64,000 nt of DNA from Paraburkholderia youngii (GTDB lineage: Bacteria; Pseudomonadota; Gammaproteobacteria; Burkholderiales; Burkholderiaceae), in assembly GCF_013366925.1 (NCBI RefSeq), contig NZ_JAALDK010000001.1, positions 1,929,089-1,993,088 on the forward strand. The letters run 5' to 3'. Both the position numbers and the translations under genes were made by a program. The notes under the pieces are model-generated. The model saw nothing but the letters and a program-made list of their open reading frames with translations, was not told where the DNA came from and made no database searches. Numbering within the stretch: position 1 is the stretch's first letter; every line of letters begins with the position of its first letter. Shown one piece after another: positions 25,917 to 35,041 of the stretch.

Positions 25917-26747
25917 ATGACCTACCAGACACTTAACATCCGGCGCGATGGCCGGACTCTTTTCGTTGATTTCAACAGTCCCCCGCTGAACCTGATCAAT
26001 GCTCAGATGATCGGCGAGCTGTTCGACCTTGCGGGATCGCTCGCGTTTGACCGTGAGACCGCGGTCGTAGTCTTCGGCAGCGCGAACCCGGAGTTCTTCG
26101 TTGCGCATTTTGACCTGAACGACCTCCTCCGGCTCTCTAGCGACCCGACCGCGCCCCGGAGCCGTTACGACGACATCAACGTGGTGCAAGCCCTCTCGAC
26201 GGCATGGCAGACTCTGCCGCAGGTCACCATTGGCGTGGTCGATGGAATCTGCCGCGGCGCGGGGCTCGAATTCATACTCGCCCTCGATATGCGTTTCGCG
26301 ACGCCAGGAAGCAGGTTCTGTCTGCCAGAGGCCAGTGGCGGCATCTTGCCTGCAGGCGGCGGTACCACACGTCTGGCGATGTTGATCGGGCCTGCCCGCG
26401 CTCGTGAGGTGATCTTGTCGGCACGCGATTTCAGCGGCGACGAAGCGGCAACCTACGGTTTTGTGAACCGGGCGCTGCCGCGCGAGGATCTCCATACATA
26501 CGTAAGCACGCTTGCCCACGGTGTCGCGAAGCGACCGCCAAGCTCGATTGCCGCTGTGGACGAGGTCATCAAAAGCGTTTTTGGCTGGGCCGTCGACGCA
26601 CAATTCGCCGGCTTCGCCAGTGAGAACGCGGCGTTCATGAAGCTTGTAGACGAGCCCCCTGTCCGGGAGGGCCTGGAAAAGATGGCGCAAATGCAGGACG
26701 TCGAGCATGAGCGTGACCTCCCAGCGCTTCTCGCCGCCGCCGAGTAG
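25917..26747 (+). CDS. Enoyl-CoA hydratase/isomerase-family protein
   Basis: A 276-residue crotonase-fold protein. The usual two catalytic glutamates are present at the expected places (CRGAGLEFILALD and FCLPEASGGILPAGGGTTRL). The oxyanion-hole segment is diverged, with NPEFFVAHFDLNDL instead of the common FxAGADIxEM. The gene is preceded by GGAGGAGACA and sits between thiolase and acyl-CoA dehydrogenase genes. It should hydrate an enoyl-CoA, though a retro-aldol (hydroxycinnamoyl-CoA hydratase-lyase) action cannot be excluded given the feruloyl-type ligase in the same island. Confidence 0.85.
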   Translation: MTYQTLNIRRDGRTLFVDFNSPPLNLINAQMIGELFDLAGSLAFDRETAVVVFGSANPEFFVAHFDLNDLLRLSSDPTAPRSRYDDINVVQALSTAWQTLPQVTIGVVDGICRGAGLEFILALDMRFATPGSRFCLPEASGGILPAGGGTTRLAMLIGPARAREVILSARDFSGDEAATYGFVNRALPREDLHTYVSTLAHGVAKRPPSSIAAVDEVIKSVFGWAVDAQFAGFASENAAFMKLVDEPPVREGLEKMAQMQDVEHERDLPALLAAAE

Positions 26748-26780
26748 CCGAAACGACCGTCACAAACAGGAGACGCCGAA

Positions 26781-28085
26781 ATGACACAACAGGTCGAACA
26801 CGCTGCGCTGACTTCAGTGCGGCCGGATCTGCCGTACGTCGAACTCACGGGATTCGAAGTCCTCAGCGAGGAAGAACGCAACATCCAGCAAGCGATGCAC
26901 AAGTTTGCACGAGATGTAATGCGGCCTACGGCGATTGCCATCGACAAGCTGAGCGCCGAAGATGCGATTGCACCAGGCTCTCCGTACTGGGACTTTATCA
27001 AGACCGCAGCTTCAGCCGGGATCAGTTTCGACACCGACGCTGATGATGTGCCGCCCCAAGCACTGGCCAGGCTACAGGCTATCGTAATCGAAGAATTCGG
27101 GTGGGGTGACGTGGGACTAACGGTATCGCTCGCCGCAGCCGCGTTCCCGAACATGATCGCCAAGCGGGCCGCCAACCAGGAACTCATCGATCTGACTGCA
27201 AACAAGCTCGGATGCTGGATCGCGACCCAGCCAGATCGCGGTTCCGACGGCACAATGCTCTACCCGGGCGAACGGCACGCTACAGCACCGCAGGGCAACA
27301 AAGGCAATCTCACAGCGAAGGTCAGCGGTGGCGACATTGTGATCAATGGACAGAGTTCTGCCTGGGTCTCAAACGGTTCTGTAGCGCAGGTTGCAATCTT
27401 GACGATCGTGGCCGACTACGGTAACGGGTTCTTCGACGAAGAAGGGCATCCGCACGGTATCGAGGTGATTGTTCCCTTGGACCTTCCAGGCGTGAGCCGC
27501 GGCAAGCCGCTTGAAAAGCTCGGCCAGCGGGCGTTACCGCAAGGCGAGATCTACTTCGACAACGTCAAGGTGCCCCTGCGCTACGCAGTGTCCTCACGGG
27601 AGGAATATTGGCGCGGTCATGCAAATACGTGGTCGACAGCGGGCGTTGGCATGGGCCAGATGGCAACCGGCATGGCGAGGGCTGCATTCGAAGTGGCGCT
27701 CGCCTATGTGCACGAGCGGCGCCAGGGCGGCGCACTTCTCAGCGACCATCAAATGGTCCAGTACCGGCTCGGTGCCATGGCGCGGAAAGTCGAAACCATT
27801 CGCGCGGTGGCCAGGCGTGCCACTGAGTACACCCTACTCTCGCCGGCTAAACATCCGTACTTTACCGGCGCGTCGAAGGTTACGTGCACCGACCTCGCGT
27901 TCGAAGTCGTAGACGAGGCCCTGCAGCTGTTCGGCGGTTATGGATTGACCCGTGAATACCCGCTAGAGAAGCTCTTTCGGGACGCAAGGGCTGCCCGGAT
28001 CGAGGACGGCGAGAATCATCTTCTCAACATGAAATTTGGCTACCTGAATTCGCTGCTGTACCGCTGCAATCGAATCGGGTTGTGA
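26781..28085 (+). CDS. Acyl-CoA dehydrogenase
   Basis: A 434-residue flavoprotein with the acyl-CoA dehydrogenase N-terminal helical domain, the middle beta domain (GCWIATQPDRGSDGT, about residues 145-160) and the C-terminal domain (QLFGGYGLTREYPLEKLFRDARAARIEDGENHLL). The last segment replaces the usual YEGT with IEDGEN, so the position of the catalytic base is not certain. It oxidises an acyl-CoA to the enoyl-CoA and should pass electrons to EtfBA, encoded at 6,061-7,769. It has an extended N-terminus (about 35 residues) relative to common family members. Confidence 0.88.
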   Translation: MTQQVEHAALTSVRPDLPYVELTGFEVLSEEERNIQQAMHKFARDVMRPTAIAIDKLSAEDAIAPGSPYWDFIKTAASAGISFDTDADDVPPQALARLQAIVIEEFGWGDVGLTVSLAAAAFPNMIAKRAANQELIDLTANKLGCWIATQPDRGSDGTMLYPGERHATAPQGNKGNLTAKVSGGDIVINGQSSAWVSNGSVAQVAILTIVADYGNGFFDEEGHPHGIEVIVPLDLPGVSRGKPLEKLGQRALPQGEIYFDNVKVPLRYAVSSREEYWRGHANTWSTAGVGMGQMATGMARAAFEVALAYVHERRQGGALLSDHQMVQYRLGAMARKVETIRAVARRATEYTLLSPAKHPYFTGASKVTCTDLAFEVVDEALQLFGGYGLTREYPLEKLFRDARAARIEDGENHLLNMKFGYLNSLLYRCNRIGL

Positions 28086-28098
28086 ACTAGGAACTTGT

Positions 28099-29670
28099 AT
28101 GGCTATCACAGATTTCTTCGACCGCGGGTGGCGGGCCAACCCCGAGAAGATCGCCTTCATCGCTGGCGATCGCACCTTCACGTATAGGCACATCGGCGAG
28201 CTGTCCTGCCGCGTCGGCAATGCCCTACTCGGCCGTGGTATCGAGCGCGATGCCAAGGGCGCAGTGCTGGCAAGTAACGACCCTGAGGCGTGGGGTTGTG
28301 TGCTCGGACTGTGGCGCGCGGGGCTCGCCTGGGTCCCGGTCAATCCGGCGAATCCGCCAGAGGAGACCCAGCGGCTGCTGGACGGCTTTGACTGCGAAGT
28401 ACTGTTCTGTCACGAGCAGTTCCTGCCGCTTGTGCATGAAATTCGTGCCGACCTGAAAAAACTGCACACCGTGATCTCTCTGGGCGACGACGTCGAAGCT
28501 GCATCTGCAACGGGTGCCGTTACGCTCGAATCGTTCCTTGCAAACGCGCCAGCCTCCCTTCCGGACTTTGTCCCGGAACAGGGCTCACTCGCCGGCGTGA
28601 TGCCGACCGGGGGAACGACGGGGGCACCGAAAGGTGCGATGAACACTCACCGAAGTTTGTCCGTCAGCGCACTGCACCAGATGTTTGCCGCGCCATACTC
28701 TTCGGACGAGCCGATCGTGAATCTTGTCGCCGCTCCGATGACACACGCCGCCGGTACGCTTACCCTGCCATGTACCGCGCGCGCAGGGACGATCGTGGTG
28801 ATGAATCGAATGGACCTGCATCAGCTGCTTGATCTGATCGAAAAACACCGTGTTACGGAACTCTATCTGCCGCCCACGGTAATTTATCGACTTCTCGAAA
28901 TTCCCGGGATCGAAAAACGCGACTTCTCGTCGCTAAAATACTTCATCTACGGCGCAGCTCCGATGTCAACGGAGAAGTTGCGTCGCGCGATCGAAGTGTT
29001 CGGACCGGTGATGTTTCAGGGATACGGTCAAGCTGAAGCTCCCTCCGCGATTGCATTCATGCGTCCCGAAGACCACTTCCGCAACGGTGAAATTGCCGAC
29101 GACGCGCGGCTCTCGGCCGCCGGGCGGCCTGCTCCGCTCGTGCGTGTCGAAATCCTCGACGACAATGGCAGAATTCTTCCCATCGGCGCGGCAGGCGAGA
29201 TCTGCGTTCGTGGCGATCTGCTGATGGCAGGTTACTACAAGGCCCCGGACAAGACCGCTGAAACAATCATTGATGGCTGGCTCCACACCGGCGACATCGG
29301 TTATCTCGACTCAGAAGGCTTCCTTCATATTACCGACCGCAAGAAGGACATGATCATAAGCGGCGGATTCAACGTCTACCCGAGCGAGGTTGAGCAGGTC
29401 ATCTGGACCCACCCGGCGGTGCAGGATTGCGCCGTGATCGGCATTCCGCACGCAGACTGGGGCGAAGCAGTCACGGCTGTGATCGAACTGAACCAGGGCG
29501 AACAAGCGACCGAGGACGAGATCATTGCCTATTGTCGCCCAAAGCTCGGTGGAATCAAAACCCCCAAGCGCGTCGTGTTCGTCGATGCCCTTCCCCGAAG
29601 CCCCAACGGCAAGGTCCTAAAAAAGGATGTGCGCGCGCCTTTCTGGCGGGACGAGCAGCGCAAAATCTGA
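28099..29670 (+). CDS. AMP-dependent acyl-CoA synthetase
   Basis: A 523-residue adenylate-forming ligase. Core motifs: MPTGGTTGAPKGAMNTH (about residues 170-186), the YGQAEAPS adenylate loop near 315, LHTGDIGYLD near 395, the hinge DRKKDMIISGGFNVYP, and the C-terminal lysine in PRSPNGKVLKK. All are intact, so the enzyme should be active. It activates a carboxylic acid for the dehydrogenase, hydratase and thiolase encoded just upstream. The gene starts 13 bp after the acyl-CoA dehydrogenase stop. It is the second CoA ligase of the island besides the feruloyl-type one, which suggests two different acids are activated. Confidence 0.92.
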   Translation: MAITDFFDRGWRANPEKIAFIAGDRTFTYRHIGELSCRVGNALLGRGIERDAKGAVLASNDPEAWGCVLGLWRAGLAWVPVNPANPPEETQRLLDGFDCEVLFCHEQFLPLVHEIRADLKKLHTVISLGDDVEAASATGAVTLESFLANAPASLPDFVPEQGSLAGVMPTGGTTGAPKGAMNTHRSLSVSALHQMFAAPYSSDEPIVNLVAAPMTHAAGTLTLPCTARAGTIVVMNRMDLHQLLDLIEKHRVTELYLPPTVIYRLLEIPGIEKRDFSSLKYFIYGAAPMSTEKLRRAIEVFGPVMFQGYGQAEAPSAIAFMRPEDHFRNGEIADDARLSAAGRPAPLVRVEILDDNGRILPIGAAGEICVRGDLLMAGYYKAPDKTAETIIDGWLHTGDIGYLDSEGFLHITDRKKDMIISGGFNVYPSEVEQVIWTHPAVQDCAVIGIPHADWGEAVTAVIELNQGEQATEDEIIAYCRPKLGGIKTPKRVVFVDALPRSPNGKVLKKDVRAPFWRDEQRKI

Positions 29671-29819
29671 CATTCACACGGGGACGTAGAAGTTCGGCCG
29701 GTCGGCATACTCCGACCGGTCTTTTCGAACTCAATAACGATTGCATTGGTTCGCATACCGAAATAAATAGTGCAGGCCTAGCCTACCTTTCGTTAGCGAT
29801 GGCAAAGAGGAGACATTGA

Positions 29820-29942
29820 ATGGACAAGAACCGTCCTTTGGTTACACCGACAGACGTCAGGGGGATGCCAAACTGCGTCAAAGTGTTGTGTCGCGCTGCA
29901 GCAATGCGTGGCAATGCGGAGGTGCACGGCCATGTTCAGTAA
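29820..29942 (+). CDS. Possible 40-residue ORF with ribosome-binding site
   Basis: A short frame (MDKNRPLVTPTDVRGMPN...HVQ) starts at ATG 29,820 behind AGAGGAGA and ends 11 bases into the SDR gene. It could be a leader peptide that couples translation of the SDR, or the remnant N-terminus of a lost gene. There is no recognisable domain, and the evidence is only the spacing and the Shine-Dalgarno. Confidence 0.25.
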   Translation: MDKNRPLVTPTDVRGMPNCVKVLCRAAAMRGNAEVHGHVQ

Positions 29943-30729
29943 TCTCGTCGTGGCCATCACTGGTGCGGGGTCGGGCATTGGCCGCGCGCTGGCTATCGAA
30001 CTCGCTCGCAGGGGCGCTCGTCTCGCACTGTCAGATGTGAGCGAGCAGAATCTGGCGAAAACCGTCGAGCTATTGCCGGTCGCCACCTCGTCACGCTCCT
30101 ACTTACTCGACGTATCAAGTCGCGATGCAATGTTTCGGCACGCTGACGAAGTAGCCAGTGACTTCGGGCAGGTCGACTTTGTGATCAACAACGCCGGAAC
30201 CTCAGTGCTGGCCTCAGTCGAACACGCCACGATAGAGGAGTTCGAGAAGGTAATCGGAATCAACCTGTGGGGTGTGATCTACGGCACCAAAGCCTTCTTG
30301 CCAAAAATGCTGGCCCGGCGCCAAGGCTGCATCGTAAATATATCGAGTGTTTTCGGGCTAGTGGCGACACCCTGCTCGGCTGCATACACAATCTCCAAGT
30401 TCGGCGTTCGAGGACTAACAGAAACACTGTGGCAGGAATTGGAGGGCACCGGCGTGCGAGCCGTACTCGTGCACCCGGGTGGCATCAACACCAACATCAG
30501 CAACGTTCCAAAAGCCGAACATGAGACGGATTTTGAGCGTCGTCTACTGGATGCCAACAAACGCCAGATGACGACAACACCCGAGCAGTGTGCACGCGAG
30601 ATTGTGGCGGGACTGCTACGCGGCGACAAACGGCTGCTGGTTGGCAATGGCGCGCGCTCCTTGCAATGGATTGCTCGTCTGTTTCCCGACAGCTATGGCG
30701 CACTCGTGCGCAGAAAGTTGGGGGTTTAA
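29932..30729 (+). CDS. SDR-family oxidoreductase
   Basis: A 265-residue classical short-chain dehydrogenase with TGAGSGIGRALA near the start, NNAG near residue 82, and the catalytic Ser (VNISSVFG) and YTISK near 150. The C-terminal extension (SLQWIARLFPDSYGALVRRKLGV) is usual for lipid-linked or long-chain SDRs. The start is set at 29,932 by GGAGGTG (29,918-29,924) with a 7-bp spacer. It is about 260 bp from the CoA ligase gene, in the same direction. It may oxidise a hydroxy or hydroxyacyl group in the same pathway; the substrate is unknown. Confidence 0.85.
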   Translation: MFSNLVVAITGAGSGIGRALAIELARRGARLALSDVSEQNLAKTVELLPVATSSRSYLLDVSSRDAMFRHADEVASDFGQVDFVINNAGTSVLASVEHATIEEFEKVIGINLWGVIYGTKAFLPKMLARRQGCIVNISSVFGLVATPCSAAYTISKFGVRGLTETLWQELEGTGVRAVLVHPGGINTNISNVPKAEHETDFERRLLDANKRQMTTTPEQCAREIVAGLLRGDKRLLVGNGARSLQWIARLFPDSYGALVRRKLGV

Positions 30730-30947
30730 TCCGGCCCGACCCGGCGTTACGTCGCGGCAACGTCCTGGTCAACGGCCCGCAACTCGCCACGCCAACCCGT
30801 TCTAGCACGAGCGCGTCGCAGAGCACTGCGGCGGCCTTACTGTCCCACGGTTCCGCGAAGGCCGCTCCTCCCAATATGGCCTCGCTGAACTGTCGGAAGC
30901 TGTAGTTCGACCACAACGTATAGAAAAAAACGACAACGGAGACAATT

Positions 30948-31685
30948 ATGTGGAAGTGGAAGTACGCAACAACGGCATGCCTGTCAGCCTTGACGCTGAT
31001 TGCTGGATCTGTCGACAGCGCACACGCACAGGCGGCTGGCGACAACGTCGTCAGTCTTGGCTGGGCGCATGTGGCGCCACAGACCGGTAGCGGTCCGCTG
31101 ACGGTAACAAGCGTCGGCGGAACGCCTGTCGACATGCCGATTCCGGGTTCAGGGTCTGGTGCCCGAAGCGCAGACTTACCCGCCTTCATCTTCGAACACT
31201 ACATTACCAATCAAATTGGCGTTGCGTTTTTGGGTGGCTGGCCCGGTCGAATGCAGCTAGAGGGGCGGGGCGTGATGGATAGTTATGGCGTTCTGGGCGA
31301 TACGCGGACGTGGGCTCCCGAGGTGGTATTGCGTTACCACTTTGGTCAGCCCGACAGTCGATTCAGGCCCTTCGTCGGCGTCGGCGTCAATTACACGTGG
31401 TTCACTGACACGCGTGTCACGAACTCCGATTTTGTCGAGCAATCCTTCGGTCCCGGTGGTACTGCGACTGCACATGCCTCCAGTTCATGGAATCCGGTGG
31501 TACAGGCTGGCCTTGACTATCAGATATCCAGGCGCTGGTCTGTGGACATGCTGGTGGCATATATCCCTACCGACACCAATGTGACGCTGACAGGGAAAAC
31601 GGCAGGCGGAACAGAGATTGTCAGTCATGCGAAAGTCAGGCTTCATCCAATCGTGACTTTCCTCGGTATCTCGTACAAGTTTTAA
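30948..31685 (+). CDS. OmpW-family outer-membrane protein
   Basis: A 245-residue protein with a clear signal peptide (MWKWKYATTACLSALTLIAG, cleavage likely after AHAQA) and an eight-stranded beta-barrel pattern of alternating hydrophobics, ending in the aromatic residue F (LGISYKF). Members of this family such as OmpW/AlkL help hydrophobic compounds cross the outer membrane, and AlkL-type genes often accompany hydrocarbon degradation genes. It starts behind GGAGACAATT. The position inside the catabolic island supports substrate uptake. The gap 30,730-30,947 upstream has no recognisable gene. Confidence 0.9.
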   Translation: MWKWKYATTACLSALTLIAGSVDSAHAQAAGDNVVSLGWAHVAPQTGSGPLTVTSVGGTPVDMPIPGSGSGARSADLPAFIFEHYITNQIGVAFLGGWPGRMQLEGRGVMDSYGVLGDTRTWAPEVVLRYHFGQPDSRFRPFVGVGVNYTWFTDTRVTNSDFVEQSFGPGGTATAHASSSWNPVVQAGLDYQISRRWSVDMLVAYIPTDTNVTLTGKTAGGTEIVSHAKVRLHPIVTFLGISYKF

Positions 31686-31703
31686 CGGTCGAAGGTGCTG
31701 CCT

Positions 31704-31731
31704 AAGCTCCGAAGGTATTCGGACGGAGCTT
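31704..31731 (+). terminator. Stem-loop after the OmpW gene
   Basis: AAGCTCCG (31,704-31,711) pairs with CGGAGCTT (31,724-31,731) across a 12-nt loop, 19 bp past the OmpW stop. There is no T run, so the terminator call is weak. Confidence 0.35.
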
Positions 31732-31905
31732 GACTGCATCATCTCTAGCTCCGGGTTCGATAGAACTCAATCGACGGCGAACGATTCCGAAGGGCAGAAG
31801 CAACAACGGTTCGTTAATAAAAGCGTTATAAGTTTCGTCCCATTACGCCATCAACTACATGGCGCTCCTTTTGAGCTAATTTCATTCATATGAGGGGAAG
31901 ATCAC

Positions 31906-32679
31906 ATGCGAATGGCAGGCAAAACGGTGCTGGTCACAGGTGGAAATAGTGGAATTGGATTCGCTGCGGCCAAACGGCTATCGGAAGAAGGCGCTACTGT
32001 GGTTATCACCGGACGCAACGAAGCTACACTTTCCGAAAGCAAGGCGGCACTTGGCGAGTCGGCTTTTGCCTTTCGCTTGGATGCTACCGACTTCGTCGGC
32101 CTGGAATCCGGGCTCGCATCCATCGTGAGAGACGTAGGCAATTTCGACGCTGTGTTTCTGAATGCTGGCGACGCAAGCTTGACGCCAGTGGGCGGCACGA
32201 CTGTAGAACAGTTCGATCACTTGATCGCGACGAACCTGAAAAGTCCCTTCTTCTACGTTCAAGCGCTCCTACCCCACCTACGAAACAATGCTTCTATAGT
32301 ACTGAATAGTTCGATCGGCAATGCGATCGGAATGCCGGGGATGGCAGCCTATGCTGCCAGCAAGGCTGGACTGGTCGGGATGGCCCGATGCATCGCCTCA
32401 GAGCTGTCTGGAAGAGCGATCCGAGTAAATGTCGTCTCTCCCGGTAATATTCGAACTCCGTTCTGGCGAACTGTAGCAGACGCCGCGCTCATTCCAGCCG
32501 TACATGAGTTCGCGACGCGATCCGTCCCACTGGGCCGCCTGGGTGAGGCAGAAGAGGTCGCAGAGGTCGTGCTCTTTCTCTGCTCTAGTGAGTCATCGTA
32601 TGTGCAAGCTACCGAAATCTATGTTGACGGTGGGGTCACTGGCGCGATGATGGGGGCTCCCGCCTATCGCCAGGATTAG
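31906..32679 (+). CDS. SDR-family oxidoreductase
   Basis: A 257-residue classical SDR with TGGNSGIGFAAAKRL at the start, NAGD replacing NNAG near residue 88, the catalytic Ser in VLNSSIGNA and YAASK near 150. It is preceded by GAGGGGAAG. The C-terminus (DGGVTGAMMGAPAYRQD) is typical of the 3-oxoacyl-reductase-like group. It is the last plus-strand gene of the catabolic part and converges with the TetR gene at 32,956. Substrate unknown; it could be regulated by that TetR protein, though no operator is visible in its own upstream region. Confidence 0.82.
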   Translation: MRMAGKTVLVTGGNSGIGFAAAKRLSEEGATVVITGRNEATLSESKAALGESAFAFRLDATDFVGLESGLASIVRDVGNFDAVFLNAGDASLTPVGGTTVEQFDHLIATNLKSPFFYVQALLPHLRNNASIVLNSSIGNAIGMPGMAAYAASKAGLVGMARCIASELSGRAIRVNVVSPGNIRTPFWRTVADAALIPAVHEFATRSVPLGRLGEAEEVAEVVLFLCSSESSYVQATEIYVDGGVTGAMMGAPAYRQD

Positions 32680-32955
32680 CGTATCTGCATGCGGCAAGGT
32701 GCGACATCGCTTTGGTCGACATCACTCCGATGTGCTTAATCGATAACCCGCAGTTCTGTCGAATCCCTGAAGACGGTTCGCAGCAGGCATTCCCCCGTCC
32801 GCTCGTCGCGAAACACATCGGTAACCTGTCGGGATGCCAGCACTCTTAGCGGAGTGAAGCAGGCGATATCAGCTGGGTCGACAGGTGTAGATCGTCTCTC
32901 GAATCAGGCGCAGTTCTATGGAAAGTCTGGCAATCAGCGTCAGGAGCGTTTCACC

Positions 32956-33609
32956 CTACTGCGGGGCGGCGCTGAGCGCTCTCCATACGACCTTTGTCGC
33001 TGCACGAAGTGCTTCAACGTCGGCCGAGCCCCCACGTACAGGGCGAACGAGGACAATTAGTCCCGCCATATGCGAATAAAGCAGACGACCGCGGAGCGCG
33101 CATTCTTGAGGCGTAAGCGACGGGTTGATCTTCCCTACCAGGCTCGCAAATGTTTCCTGAAATTGGCGGTTAAATCTGGCCACCAAGCTCCGGGCAAACT
33201 CTTCACGCTCTCCCATGCTCCATCCTTCGAGACAAAACGGCGCAATGTGGGTACCGGGTTTGGTCAACTCATCAAAGGCGACGTCCACGATAGCGTCGAG
33301 CCGAACCTCTGGTGACCGTTCATCGTCCTTCACCAAACTTTGATACAGCGTCAGGTATCGCGTCGCGACCTCTTCCATCGCCGCACGCAACAAGTCTTCC
33401 CTGCTCGGGAAGTAGTGCTGCAAAGTAGCCAGGTGAATACCTACCTCACTGGCAACGCGCCGGAGAGCAAAACCGACGTTACCGTACTTTGCGAGCACAT
33501 CGATCGCCGCCTCGAGGATCTCCGGAGTTCGCGTTGTCCTGTTACCGCGACGCTTCGGCTCGTCGGGTTCCTCTTTCCTGCCAGCCAGGTTGATCGCGAC
33601 CTGTTTCAC
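32956..33609 (-). CDS. TetR-family transcriptional regulator
   Basis: A 217-residue regulator with a lysine/arginine-rich N-terminus and a TetR helix-turn-helix (FALRRVASEVGIHLATLQHYFPSREDLL, about residues 47-74). The C-terminal part resembles the BetI-like ligand domain (CLEGWSMGEREEFARSLVARFNRQFQETFASLV). Its upstream region carries several CGACCAAT elements and a long palindrome, candidates for autoregulatory sites. The target is not certain; it might control the SDR at 31,906 or the small genes around 34 kb. Confidence 0.85.
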   Translation of the reverse strand: MKQVAINLAGRKEEPDEPKRRGNRTTRTPEILEAAIDVLAKYGNVGFALRRVASEVGIHLATLQHYFPSREDLLRAAMEEVATRYLTLYQSLVKDDERSPEVRLDAIVDVAFDELTKPGTHIAPFCLEGWSMGEREEFARSLVARFNRQFQETFASLVGKINPSLTPQECALRGRLLYSHMAGLIVLVRPVRGGSADVEALRAATKVVWRALSAAPQ

Positions 33610-34085
33610 TTATGAACCCTCCTAGCTGATTGCCAATTGTCCGGGTATGGCGGTCGACGTAGCTGCACCGCCGAGCGACGACTGCCTTGATGGGGCACGA
33701 CCACGGCGTACCACGGTTGACTACCGCCCTCAACAGGATATCCGTCACTGCTCCGCGCCCAGATAGTACGTCAAACGACCAATAATTACCAGACAACCGA
33801 CCAATTCTTGGTTTACACGGCCGGATTTCTACCAACTATATGTATACAAATCCGTAGTTTCCCGGTTGCTGAGAATCTTGATTTATTGGTCGCATGACTG
33901 TATAAATCAGTCATGCGACCAATATTAGAGATTGCCTGACGCCGACCTTCCATCGGCCACGCATTTCTCCGTCGCGCACGTTGGTGACGCAGCCAACCCC
34001 GTTCCACGTTGGATAAGACACAGTCGAGGACGGGCGACGTTGGTAGCCGCGCCTGTGAATGCTTGATGTATCCATGGAGGTCGCG
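33610..34085. other. 476-bp gene-free region with repeated CGACCAAT motif
   Basis: No convincing gene. It holds CGACCAAT at 33,776 and 33,798, the latter as part of ACCAATTCTTGGT, and the 41-bp palindrome at 33,884-33,924 whose arms end in the same motif. This looks like a regulatory region rather than decayed coding DNA. Confidence 0.55.
33884..33924. repeat. 41-bp palindrome with 17-bp perfect arms
   Basis: TATTGGTCGCATGACTG (33,884-33,900) and its exact reverse complement (33,908-33,924) flank TATAAAT. It is followed by no T tract. It may be an operator for the TetR protein at 32,956-33,609, since the CGACCAAT core is repeated nearer that gene, or a recombination site. Confidence 0.6.
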
Positions 34086-34334
34086 ATGAGCCTCAGCGAG
34101 AAATCCTTGCGCAACCTGATCGACAAGTGGCTTGCGCCAACTCCGGCATCACCGGTACATCTAACGCGGTCGCGTTTGAGCAATGCGGCTTCGGGAGAAG
34201 CGCGTTGCGTCTTCGCGAGGTCTTCCAGACTGACTGGGACTGTGCCGCTCGAAATTATGTTCTTCAGGCACGATGACGGCCGTTGGTATGTATATCCTCC
34301 TGCGACGAAACGGCCGTCAATGCGCCCCGGCTGA
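34086..34334 (+). CDS. Small hypothetical protein
   Basis: An 82-residue protein starting MSLSEKSLRNLIDKWLAP behind GGAGG (34,075-34,080 region). It ends FFRHDDGRWYVYPPATKRPSMRPG. From memory it resembles short proteins of unknown function found in Burkholderia accessory DNA; no function is known to me. No neighbour within 270 bp on the same strand suggests an operon. The good Shine-Dalgarno and plausible composition support expression. Confidence 0.5.
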   Translation: MSLSEKSLRNLIDKWLAPTPASPVHLTRSRLSNAASGEARCVFARSSRLTGTVPLEIMFFRHDDGRWYVYPPATKRPSMRPG

Positions 34335-34598
34335 TTTTGCTCCAGAGGCAATTGCGATCGCCCGGACGCATCTCACGTTCGTCAACGTTCGTCCGAATCC
34401 GCGGTCAGCCGAGCCGAGGCACAACTATCGGGGAGAGCCGTTCGCGACCCGGCCCGTCCTCAGTTTCACGCTGTGTCGTTCGTGAAGACCATGAAGGGGT
34501 AGTCGTCCTCGATCGCATCGCAAATTCCTGACGTGCTGACGCTACGCGATACGTTCAAGCCGGCGAGACGTAGATCTACACTTGTCTGCCCGTCCATG

Positions 34599-35003
34599 CT
34601 AACCCACCCTTTCGCTCTCTGCCGTTCGCGTCTGACGAAGTGGGATGACGTCCGCCCCGGTTAGCTCCGCGAGCTTCCTCTTCAGCGTGAATATTTCAGC
34701 GACCAGCGATTGCTCACGGGCCAAGGCCGCCTCATAAAGCTCCCGATACTTCTTTGTGTCTTCTTTATGTCTGGCAAGCTTCCCTTGAATCTCCTGTTGT
34801 GGCGTGCGCCTCTGCTCCTCCGCAGCTGCCTTAATGTCGGCAATCAGTGCCGCAAACTGTGGACGGGACCTTTTAATACTGCCCTTCTTACAGCCCGCCT
34901 CCATGCTGACCGAGTCATTGCTGATTTTTGTGCCCTTCGGCACGACCTTCGGGACGCCTCGTCCAAGGCGCTCCAGCGCCTCCTCATATCTATCTCGTGC
35001 CAC
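34599..35003 (-). CDS. Small coiled-coil protein of the recombinase block
   Basis: A 134-residue charged protein (MARDRYEEALERLGRGVPKVVPKG...) with a predicted coiled coil over about residues 65-120 (AAAEEQRRTPQQEIQGKLARHKEDTKKYRELYEAALAREQ). The start is the GTG at 35,003, spaced 5 bp from AGGAG. A GTG at 35,009 is too close. It is the last gene of the recombinase set, about 40 bp after the third recombinase. Its place and size recall TnpC of Tn554 and GmtX of gamma-mobile-trio elements, which accompany tyrosine recombinases. This is positional analogy, not a verified homology. Confidence 0.65.
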   Translation of the reverse strand: MARDRYEEALERLGRGVPKVVPKGTKISNDSVSMEAGCKKGSIKRSRPQFAALIADIKAAAEEQRRTPQQEIQGKLARHKEDTKKYRELYEAALAREQSLVAEIFTLKRKLAELTGADVIPLRQTRTAESERVG

Positions 35004-35041
35004 GTACACTCCTGTTGCGTTTCCTCGCAGGACGCTGCCGG

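Noticed and set aside
25839..26708. 289-codon minus frame opposite the enoyl-CoA hydratase gene
   Set aside because: Mirror frame; the plus frame has the crotonase catalytic residues and fits the operon.
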